Shown piece by piece: positions 38,472-47,464 of a DNA stretch of 64,000 nt. Position 1 is the first letter of the stretch; the number at the start of each line of letters is the position of its first letter. The notes below the pieces were generated by a model. That model worked only from the letters and a program-made list of their open reading frames with translations, was not told the origin of the DNA and searched no databases. The stretch is from assembly GCF_009905535.1 (NCBI RefSeq), contig NZ_JAAALA010000006.1, forward strand, positions 62,001-126,000, read 5' to 3'. The stretch is from Caulobacter sp. SLTY. Lineage in GTDB: Bacteria; Pseudomonadota; Alphaproteobacteria; Caulobacterales; Caulobacteraceae. The position numbers and the translations under genes were made by a program.

Positions 38472-39527
38472 TTATAGTTTGACGATCATCCCCACATCGG
38501 CCGGAGCCCGGCCACGCACCACCGCGTCCCAGCTCGCCGCCAGCCCGTCCGGCCCCCGGCCCGTCTGCAGCTTCAGCCAGGGACTGGCCGCGATGAACTC
38601 CGCCAGGTTGGCGGTGAACCGCTGGTCGAAACCCTCGCTTCCCCATTCCTTGGCCCGCTTGCGGATCTGGTCCGGGGCGAAGAACAGGGTCGGCTGTGGG
38701 CCGGCCAGCGGCTCGGGGTCCGGCGCCTCGGCCTGCCAGTGGGTGACCCCTATGATGGCGCTATGGACGATGTCGTCGCCGAACCGGCGGTGAAGCTTCG
38801 CGATCAGCCCGCGATTGCCGGCGAAATCGACGATGGCCAACGGACGCGCGGGCTCGAACGCATCGGCTTCGTCATAGGTGACGACCTGATGGAAAATCCC
38901 CAGGCCCTCAAGGAAGGCCTTGCTGGCCGGCGAGGTCAGTCCGATGGCCTTCACCCCCCGCTTGGCCAGCCGCCAGGCGAAGCCCAGCCCGGTCTTGCTG
39001 GACGCACTGGTGATCACCACGCTCCTGGCGCCGAAGTCGCCATGCTCCTCGAACATGTCGTCGATCAGCCAGCTGGTTCCGAACAGCGGCCGCAGCAGCG
39101 AGCGATGGTCGTCGGTCGCGGTAGGCTCCTGGGCCACCGCATACTGGTTATAGGTCGGCGGCAACTGCGCCCGGTGCGCCGCCGCATCCACCACCCCGCC
39201 CCCGCTCCTCACCAGCCGGGCGGTGAACTCGCTCGACATCGGAAGATAGCCGAACAGGCGCAGTCCTGGTTCGATCCCCTCGGCCCGTGACTCGGTTACC
39301 CGCGCAAAGCCCCAGACTGGGATCCGCCCCAGCCCCTCCGGGGCCGGAAAGAACTTCCAATAGCCGAAGGCGTCCCCGATCGCCCCGTAGGTGACGTTGT
39401 TGGCGGTGACCGCGAACGATTCCACCGCCAGCCGCGCCTCGCCCGCGGCCAGAGGCGCCGGCGCAAAATCGCGGCGCTGACCAGCCGTAAGGTCCCGCTT
39501 ATCGACCAGAAAATCCCAGGCACTCAT
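38472..39527 (-). CDS. DUF2855 protein (MDR-like)
   Basis: 351 residues. NNVTYGAIGDAFGYWKFFP and LRPLFGTSWLIDDMFEE are typical of DUF2855; VVITSASSKTGLGFAWRLAKRG looks like a nucleotide-binding segment of medium-chain dehydrogenase folds. Biochemical role not known. It leads an operon with the oxygenase and is divergent from a TetR gene, the usual layout for a repressor and its target. Confidence 0.85.
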   Translation of the reverse strand: MSAWDFLVDKRDLTAGQRRDFAPAPLAAGEARLAVESFAVTANNVTYGAIGDAFGYWKFFPAPEGLGRIPVWGFARVTESRAEGIEPGLRLFGYLPMSSEFTARLVRSGGGVVDAAAHRAQLPPTYNQYAVAQEPTATDDHRSLLRPLFGTSWLIDDMFEEHGDFGARSVVITSASSKTGLGFAWRLAKRGVKAIGLTSPASKAFLEGLGIFHQVVTYDEADAFEPARPLAIVDFAGNRGLIAKLHRRFGDDIVHSAIIGVTHWQAEAPDPEPLAGPQPTLFFAPDQIRKRAKEWGSEGFDQRFTANLAEFIAASPWLKLQTGRGPDGLAASWDAVVRGRAPADVGMIVKL

Positions 39528-39540
39528 CGTCCACCTATAT

Positions 39541-39553
39541 TTTACGTCGTAAA
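39541..39553. promoter_or_regulatory. Palindromic operator for the divergent TetR regulator
   Basis: A perfect 13-base palindrome TTTACGTCGTAAA in the 75-base gap between the DUF2855 gene and the TetR gene, followed at 39554-39566 by a second weaker dyad CTTA-TATCG-TAAG. The gap is strikingly AT-rich for this genome. The position fits control of both directions by TetR. Confidence 0.7.
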
Positions 39554-39602
39554 CTTATATCGTAAGCTATAGGCTGTCACAACCCCGTATCCGTGTCGAA
39601 CC

Positions 39603-40202
39603 ATGCCCCGCGCCCTCTCTCCCGCCCAGGTCGAAGATTTCCGCGAACGCCTCTGCGCCGCCGCCGAGCATCTGTTCGCTGAGCATGGGCCGGAGGCGGT
39701 GACCATGCGCCAGCTGGCCGCCGAACTGGGGGTCAGCCCAATGACCCCCTACCGCTACTTCAAGGACAAGGACGACATCCTGGCCGCCGTTCGCGCCGCC
39801 GGCTTCGGCCGCTTCGCCCAGGCCATGGAGGCGGCCTTCCATGGCGAGCCCGACCCGGTGAAGCGCTCCGAGGCGGTCGGCCGCGCCTACGCCCGCTTCG
39901 CCCTCGAGCAGCCCGACGCCTATCGCCTGATGTTCGACCTCTCCCAACCGAACGAGGCCGACTATCCGGAGCTGGTCGCCGCCAGCAGCCGGGCCCGAGA
40001 CATGCTGATCGGCCAGGCCAAGGGCATGGTCGACGCCGGTCAGATCGAGGGCGACCCGGTGCTGATCGCCCATATGCTGTGGGCCGCCCTGCACGGCGGT
40101 CTGGTGCTCCAGTTGGCCGGCAAGCTCGGCCCCTCGATCGATCCCTCGGCCCTGCGACGCAACACCTTCCAGGCCATCCTGAAGGGCCTGGCCAAGGGCT
40201 GA
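39603..40202 (+). CDS. TetR/AcrR-family transcriptional regulator
   Basis: 199 residues. N-terminal helix-turn-helix with TMRQLAAELGVSPMTPYRYFKDKDDILAAV, then a ligand-binding domain of the WHG (TetR_C) sort (FALEQPDAYRLMFDLSQP, ML WAALHGGLVLQLAG). Divergent from DUF2855/oxygenase, so it probably represses that operon until its ligand, perhaps an aryl compound, is bound. Confidence 0.92.
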   Translation: MPRALSPAQVEDFRERLCAAAEHLFAEHGPEAVTMRQLAAELGVSPMTPYRYFKDKDDILAAVRAAGFGRFAQAMEAAFHGEPDPVKRSEAVGRAYARFALEQPDAYRLMFDLSQPNEADYPELVAASSRARDMLIGQAKGMVDAGQIEGDPVLIAHMLWAALHGGLVLQLAGKLGPSIDPSALRRNTFQAILKGLAKG

Positions 40203-40243
40203 TCGCCTCACCCCGTTGCCGCCCGCCCAAGGCCGGGATATCG

Positions 40244-41344
40244 GTGAGCGTCCAAACAGGGGATTATCAAACCGTGTCCGCGTCCAATACCGCCGCCCAA
40301 CGTCTCGCCGCCGCCGCGGCCGCCGGCAGCGACGACCCGCAGCGCCTGATCCTGTCCGAGACCCCCAGCCTCGCCCTGGGCGATCCCGACGAGGACAACG
40401 TGATCGTCGGCCTCGGCGGCGCGGACACCTTCAGCGGCGGCGAAGGCGACGATATCATCCGCGGCCTGCGCGGCGGGGACACCCTGTCGGGCGCCGAGGG
40501 CGACGACTTCCTGTTCGGCGGCGCGGACGCCGACACCCTGAACGGCGGCGAAGGCGTGGACGAACTGCTGGGCGACCGCGGCGGCGACACCCTCAGCGGC
40601 GACGAGGGAGACGATCTGCTGGACGGGGGCCGGGGCAACGACGAGCTCGACGGCGCCGCGGGCGAGGACCTGCTGCTCGGCGGCTGGGGCGACGACACGC
40701 TGACCGGCGGGGCCGGGGTCGATACCCTGCGCGGCGGCGGCGGGAACGATACCTATGTCGTCGACGTGGTGGGCGACATCATCGAGGAGTTCCAGCGCGG
40801 CGGCCGTGACCTGGTCCAGTCCGGTGTGATCTGGACCCTGGGCGGCCATTTCGAACACCTGCAGCTGACCGGCTCGACCGCCATCGACGGGACGGGCAAC
40901 GCGGACGGCAACAAGCTGACCGGCAACAGCGGCGCCAACAAGCTGTTCGGCAAGGCCGGCGCCGACACGCTGAACGGCGGCGGCGGCATCGACACCCTGA
41001 CCGGCGGCATCGGCAACGACACCCTGATCGGCGGGGCCGGCGGCGACACCTTCGCCTTCCTGCAGGAAAGCATCGGCCGCCGCGAGACCGACCGCATCAC
41101 CGACTTCAAGGTCGGAGACAGCGACAAGCTGGACCTCTCCGGCATCGACGCCAACGCCGGCCTCGAGGGCGACCAGGCCTTTGTCGCCGTGGCCGAGTTC
41201 ACCGGTGCGGCCGGCGAGATGAGCCTGCAGTACAAGGCCGGCAAGACCTTGCTGAAGCTGGACGTCGATGGGGATGGAAAGGCCGACTTCACCGTGAAGA
41301 TCAACGGCGACGTGACCCTGCAGTCCGGCGACTGGGTGCTCTGA
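40244..41344 (+). CDS. RTX calcium-binding secreted protein
   Basis: 366 residues from a GTG at 40244; GTG at 40274 is also possible. After ~45 residues it is almost wholly RTX repeats (GGEGDDIIRG, GGRGNDELDG and so on), with one long inter-block HLQLTGSTAIDGTGNADGNKL nearly matching the modules in the protein at the left edge. The C-terminus (TDRITDFKVGDSDKLDLSGID, then DVDGDGKADFTVKINGDV, last residues WVL) is a type I secretion signal domain. No enzyme domain is visible; it may be a matrix or surface protein. No exporter is nearby. Confidence 0.88.
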   Translation: MSVQTGDYQTVSASNTAAQRLAAAAAAGSDDPQRLILSETPSLALGDPDEDNVIVGLGGADTFSGGEGDDIIRGLRGGDTLSGAEGDDFLFGGADADTLNGGEGVDELLGDRGGDTLSGDEGDDLLDGGRGNDELDGAAGEDLLLGGWGDDTLTGGAGVDTLRGGGGNDTYVVDVVGDIIEEFQRGGRDLVQSGVIWTLGGHFEHLQLTGSTAIDGTGNADGNKLTGNSGANKLFGKAGADTLNGGGGIDTLTGGIGNDTLIGGAGGDTFAFLQESIGRRETDRITDFKVGDSDKLDLSGIDANAGLEGDQAFVAVAEFTGAAGEMSLQYKAGKTLLKLDVDGDGKADFTVKINGDVTLQSGDWVL

Positions 41345-41348
41345 GCCC

Positions 41349-44300
41349 CTACCCCATATCCACCCAGTGACGCGCCGGCCGCCTGCGCGCCTGGCTGGCC
41401 TGTAGTCCCGCCACGATCCAGCGCCGGGAATCGGCCGGGTCGATGACCGCGTCGATCTCCAGGGCCGCCGCCATGCTGGTCGCCTTGCCGCGAGCGTACA
41501 TGTTGGCCACCAGCCGGTCGTAGAGCTCCTTGTTCTTCACCGGGTCGGTCTCGGCCTCCAGCTCCTTGCGGTAGCCGAGCTTCACCGCTCCCTCCAGGCC
41601 CATGCCGCCGAACTCCCCGGTCGGCCAGCTGGCGATGAACAGCGGCGAGTGGAAGCCCCCGCCCGCCATCGCCTGGGCCCCCAGCCCATAGCCCTTGCGC
41701 AGGACAAGCGTCAGCAGCGGCGGCCCGAACTTGGCCCCGGCGACGAACAGGCGAGACACCCGCCGCACGGCCCCGGCGTCCTCGCTCTCCGGCCCGACCA
41801 TGAACCCGGGCGTGTCGCAGAGGCTCAGGACCGGCAGGTTGAAGGCGTCGCACAGCTGCAGGAACCGCGCGCCCTTTTCCGCCCCGTCGCAATCGATCGC
41901 CCCGCCGATATGCTTGGAGTCGTTGGCGATCAGCCCCATCGGTCGCCCCTCGATCCGCATCAGCCCGGTGACCAGGCCGGCGCCCCAGCCGCCGCGCAGC
42001 TCCAGCCAGGAGCCGGCGTCTACCAGCGCCTCGATCACCGCCCGGATGTCGTAAACCCGAAGCCGGTTCTCCGGGATAGCCCGGCGCAAGGCCCGCTGGT
42101 CCGGCGCGCTCCAGTCGCGCACGCGGCCCTGGAACATCGACAGCGCGTGCTTGGCCATCCGCGTGGCGTGCGCCTCGTCGTCGGCCAGCAAGTCGATCAC
42201 CCCGTTGGACCACTGGGTCGCCGAAGGCCCGATATCCTCCGGCTTGAATACCCCCAGGCCGCCGCCCTCGATCATCGCCGGCCCGCCCATACCCAGGTTG
42301 CTGTCGCGGGTGGCGATCAGGATCTCCGACAGCCCGGCGATGGCCGCGTTCCCCGCGAAACACCGCCCCGCGACGATGGCAATCTTCGGAACCTCGCCAG
42401 CCAGCTCGGCCATCTTGCCAAAGGTGGTGACGTCCAGCCCCGCCACGCCGGGGGTGTCGGTATCCCCCGGCCGGCCGCCGCCGCCCTCAGCGTACCAGAC
42501 GACGGGCAGCTTCTGTTCGTCGACGATGCTCAGGAGCCGGTCGGTCTTCTTGTGATTGAAATGGCCCTGTGTTCCGGCCAGCACCGTGAAGTCGTAGCTC
42601 AGCGCCGCCACCCGCGTGGTCTCCGGCCCGAACAGGTCGGCGTTGACCGTCCCGATGCCGGTGATGATCCCGTCGGCCGGGGTGTTGGCGATCAGGTCCT
42701 CGACCGTGCGCCGCCGCCTCTGAGCCGCGATGGCCAGGGCGCCGTATTCGATGAAGCTGCCCTCATCGACCAGGTCGGCAATGTTCTCCCGCGCCGTGCG
42801 ATGGCCGGTGCGCCGCCGCTTGGCCACCGCCTCGGGGCGGTGTTCGTCGAGGGTGAAGGCATGCCGGTCGATGACCTCCTGCAGGTCACCCCGGATCGCA
42901 TCGGGATCGACTGCCTCCTCCTTCGCTGCTTCCAGACCCTCGACTTCCTCGGGAGCGATGAAAAGCAGGGGTTGGCCTTTCAACAGTGTCTCACCCCTGG
43001 TCGCCGCCACCCGCACGACCCGACCGCTGACGGGCGCGGCGACTACATGCTCCATCTTCATGGCTTCGAGGATGACCAGCGTCTGGCCGGCTCGGACAAG
43101 ATCGCCCTCGGTGACCTCGACCTGTCCAACGGTGGCCTGCAGCGGCGCCGGCACCGCGTCGGTCCCCGCCACCGCCTCGAATGCCGGCGCCGTCTCCACC
43201 GGCTGCGAACCGCCCCCCTCGTCGCCCTCCGGGGTCAGGGCTTGCGCCTCGGACAGGAAACGCTCGAGATTGTCCTCTAGGAAGCGCGTGGTCGCCTTGC
43301 CCTGGGCCACCGCCGGATCGGCCAGTAGCGCCCGCAGCAGCGGAATATTGCTCTCCACCCCCTCAAGCCGGAACTCCATCAAGGCCCGTTCGGTGCGTCC
43401 TGCCGCCGCGGCGTGACTGGGACCCCGCCCGATCACCTTGGCCAGCAGGCTGTCATAGTGGGGGCTGGTGACGTAGCCCCCGTAGCCATAGCCATCGACC
43501 CGCACCCCCGGGCCGGTCGGCGGCTCATAGGCGCGGATCAGCCCGCCGCCCGGCCGCGCCGACCCGTCCGCCTCCAGCGTCTCCAGATTGACCCGCGCCT
43601 GGATCGCCGCCCCGGCGAAGGGCGGCGTCTCGCTCAGGCCGACCTGGGCCAGGGAGGCCCCCGCCGCCAGCTGGATCTGGATCGCCACCAGGTCCAGGCC
43701 GGTGACCTCCTCGGTGACAGTGTGCTCGACCTGCAGCCGGGCGTTGGTCTCGATGAAGGCGAACCGGCCCGAGCCGGCGTCGACCAGGAACTCCACCGTG
43801 GCCAGCCCCTTGAGGTGCTTGGCCGCGCACAGCTTCACCGCCGCGTCGTGCAGGGCGCCGCGCAGCTTCTCACCCAACGCCGGGGCCGGGGCGATCTCGA
43901 TGATCTTCTGGTGACGCCGCTGGACCGAGCAGTCGCGCTCGCCGACCGCCACGCAGGTCGCCGCGTCCCCGGCCACCTGCACCTCGATGTGCCGCGCCTT
44001 GTCGACCAGCCATTCGGCATAGACCGCCCCGTCGCCGAACGCGGCCTTGGCCTCCCGCGAACAGGCGCCGAAGGCCGCCTCGACATCGTCCCCCTGGCGG
44101 ACGATCCGCATGCCGCGCCCGCCGCCGCCGGCCACCGCCTTGAGCATCATCGCCCCATGCTCGGCCAGGAACCGTTCCGCGCCCTTCAGATCGATCGCCC
44201 CGGTCCCGGCCAGCAGCGGCACATTCAGCCGAGCCGCCAGCGCCCGCGCCGCGGCCTTGTCGCCGAAGGTCTCCAGCGCGTCGGGCGATGGCCCCACGAA

Positions 44301-44603
44301 CACCAAGTTCGCTTCGGCGCAGGCCCGCGCGAAGGCGGCGTTTTCCGACAGGAAGCCGTATCCCGGATGGACCGCCTGCACCTTTGCGGCCCTTGCCGCG
44401 GCCACCACAGCGCCGATGTCCAGATAGGCCGCCGCTCCGGTCCCCGGCAGCTCGACCGCCTCGTCAGCGGCCCGAACATGCAGGCTGGCGGCGTCGTCCT
44501 GGCTGTGGATGGCCACGCTGGTCAGGCCAAGCCCCGCCGTCGCCCTGGCGATCCGGATGGCGATTTCGCCGCGATTGGCGATGAGCAGGCGCTTGAAAGC
44601 CAT
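41349..44603 (-). CDS. Single-chain acyl-CoA carboxylase (BC-BCCP-CT)
   Basis: 1084 residues. Residues 1 to about 450 are biotin carboxylase (LLIANRGEIAIRIARA, KAVAGGGGRGMRIV, FIETNARLQVEHTVTEEVTG). The biotin domain follows with Lys516 in EAMKMEH. From about 600 on there is a carboxyltransferase of the propionyl/acetyl-CoA beta+alpha type (VVWYAEGGGGRPGDTD, RCFAGNAAIAG, CDTPGFMVGPESED). This is the arrangement of single-chain long-chain or short-chain acyl-CoA carboxylases rather than the split bacterial ACC. Substrate cannot be read off; making malonyl-CoA-type extender units is possible. Confidence 0.92.
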   Translation of the reverse strand: MAFKRLLIANRGEIAIRIARATAGLGLTSVAIHSQDDAASLHVRAADEAVELPGTGAAAYLDIGAVVAAARAAKVQAVHPGYGFLSENAAFARACAEANLVFVGPSPDALETFGDKAAARALAARLNVPLLAGTGAIDLKGAERFLAEHGAMMLKAVAGGGGRGMRIVRQGDDVEAAFGACSREAKAAFGDGAVYAEWLVDKARHIEVQVAGDAATCVAVGERDCSVQRRHQKIIEIAPAPALGEKLRGALHDAAVKLCAAKHLKGLATVEFLVDAGSGRFAFIETNARLQVEHTVTEEVTGLDLVAIQIQLAAGASLAQVGLSETPPFAGAAIQARVNLETLEADGSARPGGGLIRAYEPPTGPGVRVDGYGYGGYVTSPHYDSLLAKVIGRGPSHAAAAGRTERALMEFRLEGVESNIPLLRALLADPAVAQGKATTRFLEDNLERFLSEAQALTPEGDEGGGSQPVETAPAFEAVAGTDAVPAPLQATVGQVEVTEGDLVRAGQTLVILEAMKMEHVVAAPVSGRVVRVAATRGETLLKGQPLLFIAPEEVEGLEAAKEEAVDPDAIRGDLQEVIDRHAFTLDEHRPEAVAKRRRTGHRTARENIADLVDEGSFIEYGALAIAAQRRRRTVEDLIANTPADGIITGIGTVNADLFGPETTRVAALSYDFTVLAGTQGHFNHKKTDRLLSIVDEQKLPVVWYAEGGGGRPGDTDTPGVAGLDVTTFGKMAELAGEVPKIAIVAGRCFAGNAAIAGLSEILIATRDSNLGMGGPAMIEGGGLGVFKPEDIGPSATQWSNGVIDLLADDEAHATRMAKHALSMFQGRVRDWSAPDQRALRRAIPENRLRVYDIRAVIEALVDAGSWLELRGGWGAGLVTGLMRIEGRPMGLIANDSKHIGGAIDCDGAEKGARFLQLCDAFNLPVLSLCDTPGFMVGPESEDAGAVRRVSRLFVAGAKFGPPLLTLVLRKGYGLGAQAMAGGGFHSPLFIASWPTGEFGGMGLEGAVKLGYRKELEAETDPVKNKELYDRLVANMYARGKATSMAAALEIDAVIDPADSRRWIVAGLQASQARRRPARHWVDMG

Positions 44604-44788
44604 GGAGGGGTCCGTGTCATACAGGTGTTCGGCGCAAGCATAGGGATTGCCGCCGTCCGCGCCAGGGTGAGGCTGCGGGTCCTGGACGGCGTGACGCCCC
44701 GCCTTTCTCTGGAAGAACGTCAGGCCGGCGGCGCCCTGCGCGTCCGCACAGGCGCCGTCGGCCCGATAACTTTGACCGTCTAGCGCCC

Positions 44789-45202
44789 TCAGGCGACGGC
44801 CAGCTCAACCTTCACATTGCCCCGGGTCGCCTTCGAGTAGGGGCAGACCTCATGCGCCTTGTGCAGCAGCTCTTCGGCCTGGGCCTTGTCGAGGTCCGGC
44901 GCGGTGAGCGTCAGCCGCACGCCGATATGGAAACTGGTGTCGTCCTTGATCAGGTCGACTTCGCTGTCGAGGCTGTGCTCGCCCAGCTTCACCCCCGCGC
45001 CCCGGGCCACCAGACCGAGCGCCCCGAGGAAACAGGCCGCGTAACCGGCCGCGAACAGCTGCTCGGGGTTGGTCCCGCTGCCATCGCCGCCCATCGACTT
45101 CGGGTAGCCAAGCTTGACGTCCAGATGTCCGTCATCGGACTTGGCGGTACCGGCGCGGCCGCCGACGGCGTGGGCTTTGGCGGTGTAGATGGGGTCGGTC
45201 AT
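44789..45202 (-). CDS. ohr: Organic hydroperoxide resistance protein (Ohr/OsmC)
   Basis: 137 residues from the ATG at 45202 with AAGGAG 5 bases upstream; the frame to 45271 is not supported. Ohr reduces organic peroxides with two cysteines: Cys57 in GYAACFLGALG and the second in CPYSKATRGN, both present. KSMGGDGSGTNPEQLFAAGYAA is the family landmark. No OhrR regulator is adjacent. Confidence 0.94.
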   Translation of the reverse strand: MTDPIYTAKAHAVGGRAGTAKSDDGHLDVKLGYPKSMGGDGSGTNPEQLFAAGYAACFLGALGLVARGAGVKLGEHSLDSEVDLIKDDTSFHIGVRLTLTAPDLDKAQAEELLHKAHEVCPYSKATRGNVKVELAVA

Positions 45203-45257
45203 GGGGGCTCCTTCTGCGACATTGCAGGTAAGAACTTGCTCGGTCAGGCGAAAGGCC

Positions 45258-45656
45258 TCACGGCCTGACAACCGGCAGCGCGCCGGCGGCGGCGGCCGAG
45301 CGGATCAGACCTTCATCGAACGTCGCAAAGCCCCGGCAGCCATCCCGGCCGCTGGCTGAGGCGTAGTGAAGGGCATCGGCCATTTCCATACCGGCATTGA
45401 AGGCCTCAAGAGCGCGGGCAAGAAGTTCGGCGTCTTCTACGGCCACCCTCGGCATGCCGGCCAGTTGCCTCAACGCCTGTTCGATCTGGACGGGGCTCTG
45501 TCTGTAGGCACGGCGGAGAACCCATTCGACCTCCAGAAGAACGGTCGTTGGGATCCAGATGTCCTGGCTGGTCAGGAGGGCGCGAGCGCGCTCTGATTGG
45601 TCCGGGTGGTCAGCCGCCAGATAGCGGATCACCACGTTAGTATCGACCGCGAGCAT
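45258..45656 (-). CDS. PIN-domain ribonuclease toxin (VapC family)
   Basis: 132 residues. Acidic active-site residues are in VDTNVVIRYL (Asp5), LLEVEWVL, EMADALHYA and FATFDEGL. VapC toxins cleave RNA, often tRNA. The gene overlaps the antitoxin gene by 20 bases, the classic antitoxin-first order. Confidence 0.92.
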   Translation of the reverse strand: MLAVDTNVVIRYLAADHPDQSERARALLTSQDIWIPTTVLLEVEWVLRRAYRQSPVQIEQALRQLAGMPRVAVEDAELLARALEAFNAGMEMADALHYASASGRDGCRGFATFDEGLIRSAAAAGALPVVRP

Positions 45657-45915
45657 GCCGGCTCAGCACTTCCTCGGAAATCGCAGCGTCCATCTCCTCA
45701 ATGGACACCGGAGGCCCATCGTATTTGAGGATGCCGAAAACGTCTTCCGGCCGGGTCTCCGGGAAAAGCGGCTGCCGGGTGAGCACGACCCGATTAGGCG
45801 AAACCTCAACGCGCAACTTCGCTCCCGCGCCCCACTGGGTGATCTCGCGGGCCTCCTTGGGCAGGATAACCTGCCCCTTTGTCGACACGGTCGTTGTCAA
45901 AGATTTCGTAGCCAT
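45637..45915 (-). CDS. AbrB/MazE-fold antitoxin (VapB-like)
   Basis: 92 residues from the ATG at 45915 with GAGG 7 bases before it. The N-terminal swapped-hairpin DNA-binding domain is TTVSTKGQVILPKEAREITQ ending in RVEVSPNRVVLTRQ; the C-terminal tail (SIEEMDAAISEEVLSRHARG) would wrap around the toxin. A 9-base inverted repeat lies directly upstream, consistent with autoregulation. Confidence 0.92.
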   Translation of the reverse strand: MATKSLTTTVSTKGQVILPKEAREITQWGAGAKLRVEVSPNRVVLTRQPLFPETRPEDVFGILKYDGPPVSIEEMDAAISEEVLSRHARGRY

Positions 45916-45932
45916 TGGCGACCTCATTCAGC

Positions 45933-45954
45933 TGGTAAGATAACCATCTTACCA
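45933..45954. promoter_or_regulatory. Palindromic operator upstream of the antitoxin gene
   Basis: Perfect inverted repeat TGGTAAGAT-AACC-ATCTTACCA, 18 bases before the antitoxin ATG. AbrB-type antitoxins bind such dyads in their own promoters, so this is the likely site for repression by the toxin-antitoxin complex. Confidence 0.75.
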
Positions 45955-45968
45955 ACGGCCATCAAGCT

Positions 45969-46808
45969 TCACGCACTGACCAGCGCCTGGACCTCCGGCA
46001 CCGTCTCCTTCAGCCGCCCGCCCATCCGGATCGGCTCGATCCGCTTGGCCAGGCCCGTCTTGTCGTCCGTCTCGACATAGACGCCGCACACCGTCGCCGG
46101 GCCGTCCGCCGGGCGGTACCGGCCCTGGCTGATCTTGGTGGTGAACCGGCGCAGCGGCTCTTCCTTGTCGTTGCCGATGACGCTGTCGTAGTCGGCGCAG
46201 GCCCCCGCGTCGGTCTGGTAGGCGGTGCCGCCGGTCAGGATCTGGGCGTCGGCGGTAGGCACGTGGGTGTGGGTGCCGACCACCAGGCTGGCGCGGCCGT
46301 CGCAGAAGTGACCCATGGCCATCTTTTCGCTGGTCGCCTCGCAGTGCATGTCGACCACCACCGCGTCGGCGACGACCTGCAGCGGGGCGCTGTCCAGCTC
46401 GCGGTTCACCGCCGCGAAGGGGTCGTCCATGGCGTCCATGTGCACACGGCCCAGCACGTTGACCACCAGGATGCGGCGGCCGTCCCGCAGCTCGAACAGG
46501 TTCGAACCCCGGCCCGGCGCGTCGGACAGGATCGGATAGTTGGCCGGGCGGATCAGCCGGGGCTCGCGGACGATGTAGGTCAGCGCCTCCTTCTGGTCCC
46601 AGCTGTGGTTGCCGAGCGTCAGGCAGTCGGCCCCGGCGTCGAACAGCTCGCGGGCGGTGTTCTCGGTGATGCCGAAGCCGGCGGCGGCGTTCTCGGCATT
46701 GACGATCACGAAGTCGAGGCCGAGACGGCGGCGAAGACCGGGCAGATGATCGGAGAGCCCGTCCCGGCCGGACCGGCCGACGACATCCCCGAAGAAGGCG
46801 ATACGCAT
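45969..46808 (-). CDS. YmdB-family metallophosphoesterase
   Basis: 279 residues. MRIAFFGDVVGRSGRDGL, VNAENAAAGFGIT, LTLGNHSWDQKE, DMHCEATSEKMAMGHF and VVGTHTHVPTADAQIL together are the TIGR00282/YmdB family, dimetal phosphodiesterases active on 2',3'-cyclic nucleotides in some species. The start is one base after the stop of the cyclo-ligase gene, so the pair is one operon. Confidence 0.92.
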   Translation of the reverse strand: MRIAFFGDVVGRSGRDGLSDHLPGLRRRLGLDFVIVNAENAAAGFGITENTARELFDAGADCLTLGNHSWDQKEALTYIVREPRLIRPANYPILSDAPGRGSNLFELRDGRRILVVNVLGRVHMDAMDDPFAAVNRELDSAPLQVVADAVVVDMHCEATSEKMAMGHFCDGRASLVVGTHTHVPTADAQILTGGTAYQTDAGACADYDSVIGNDKEEPLRRFTTKISQGRYRPADGPATVCGVYVETDDKTGLAKRIEPIRMGGRLKETVPEVQALVSA

Positions 46809-47408
46809 TCAGAAATCCTTTCGGGCGGGGTTATAGCCCGCCTCGGTCAGAATCCCATCCAGCGGCTGGTCCAGCGGTCCGTGCGGCACGGCGTCGACCT
46901 CCTGGCCCTGGTAGGCGAGACCGATCCTGGGCGCCGCTCCGCCGTCCGTCATGGCGGCGAAGGTGCGGTCATAGAAGCCGCCTCCCTGGCCGAGACGATG
47001 GCCGCGCCGGTCGAAGGCCAGCAGCGGTACGAAGATCAGGCTAGGCGCCAGCGGCTGAGCGCTGTCCAGCGGCGCCGGCAGGCCCGCCAGGTCGTGGGCG
47101 AGGATGTCGCGCGGTTTCCAACTGCGGAACTCGAGCGGTCCCTCCAGATCGATCACCGCCGGCAGGGCCAGCCGCCAGCCCCTGCGCATCAGCGCCTCGC
47201 CCAGCGGCCGGGGATCGATCTCCGCCCCCAGCGCCTTGTAGAGGGCCGCCACCCCCGGCTTCAGTCGAAAGACCTCGAGCACGGCGTCCGCCTGGTCGGC
47301 GATCATCCAATCAGCTTCGGGATGCTGCACCTGCAGCGCCTTGCGATGCCTGCGCGCCTCGATCCGCAGGGCGGCCTTCTGGGCGTCGAGGACGGGATCG
47401 TGTGTCAT
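46809..47408 (-). CDS. 5-formyltetrahydrofolate cyclo-ligase
   Basis: 199 residues. VPLLAFDRRGHRLGQGGGFYDR is the ATP/substrate signature of the family, which converts 5-formyl-THF to 5,10-methenyl-THF. The gene lies just downstream of the predicted 6S RNA, as in many proteobacteria (ygfA/fau). Confidence 0.93.
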   Translation of the reverse strand: MTHDPVLDAQKAALRIEARRHRKALQVQHPEADWMIADQADAVLEVFRLKPGVAALYKALGAEIDPRPLGEALMRRGWRLALPAVIDLEGPLEFRSWKPRDILAHDLAGLPAPLDSAQPLAPSLIFVPLLAFDRRGHRLGQGGGFYDRTFAAMTDGGAAPRIGLAYQGQEVDAVPHGPLDQPLDGILTEAGYNPARKDF

Positions 47409-47464
47409 GGGGGTTAGAGTGGCGGCGCCGCGAGGACCGTGAAAGACAGTTTTATCCCCTCAGA

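Noticed and set aside
36767-38482. 571-residue plus-strand frame over the oxygenase gene
   Set aside because: Shadow; the minus strand holds all four iron histidines of the oxygenase.
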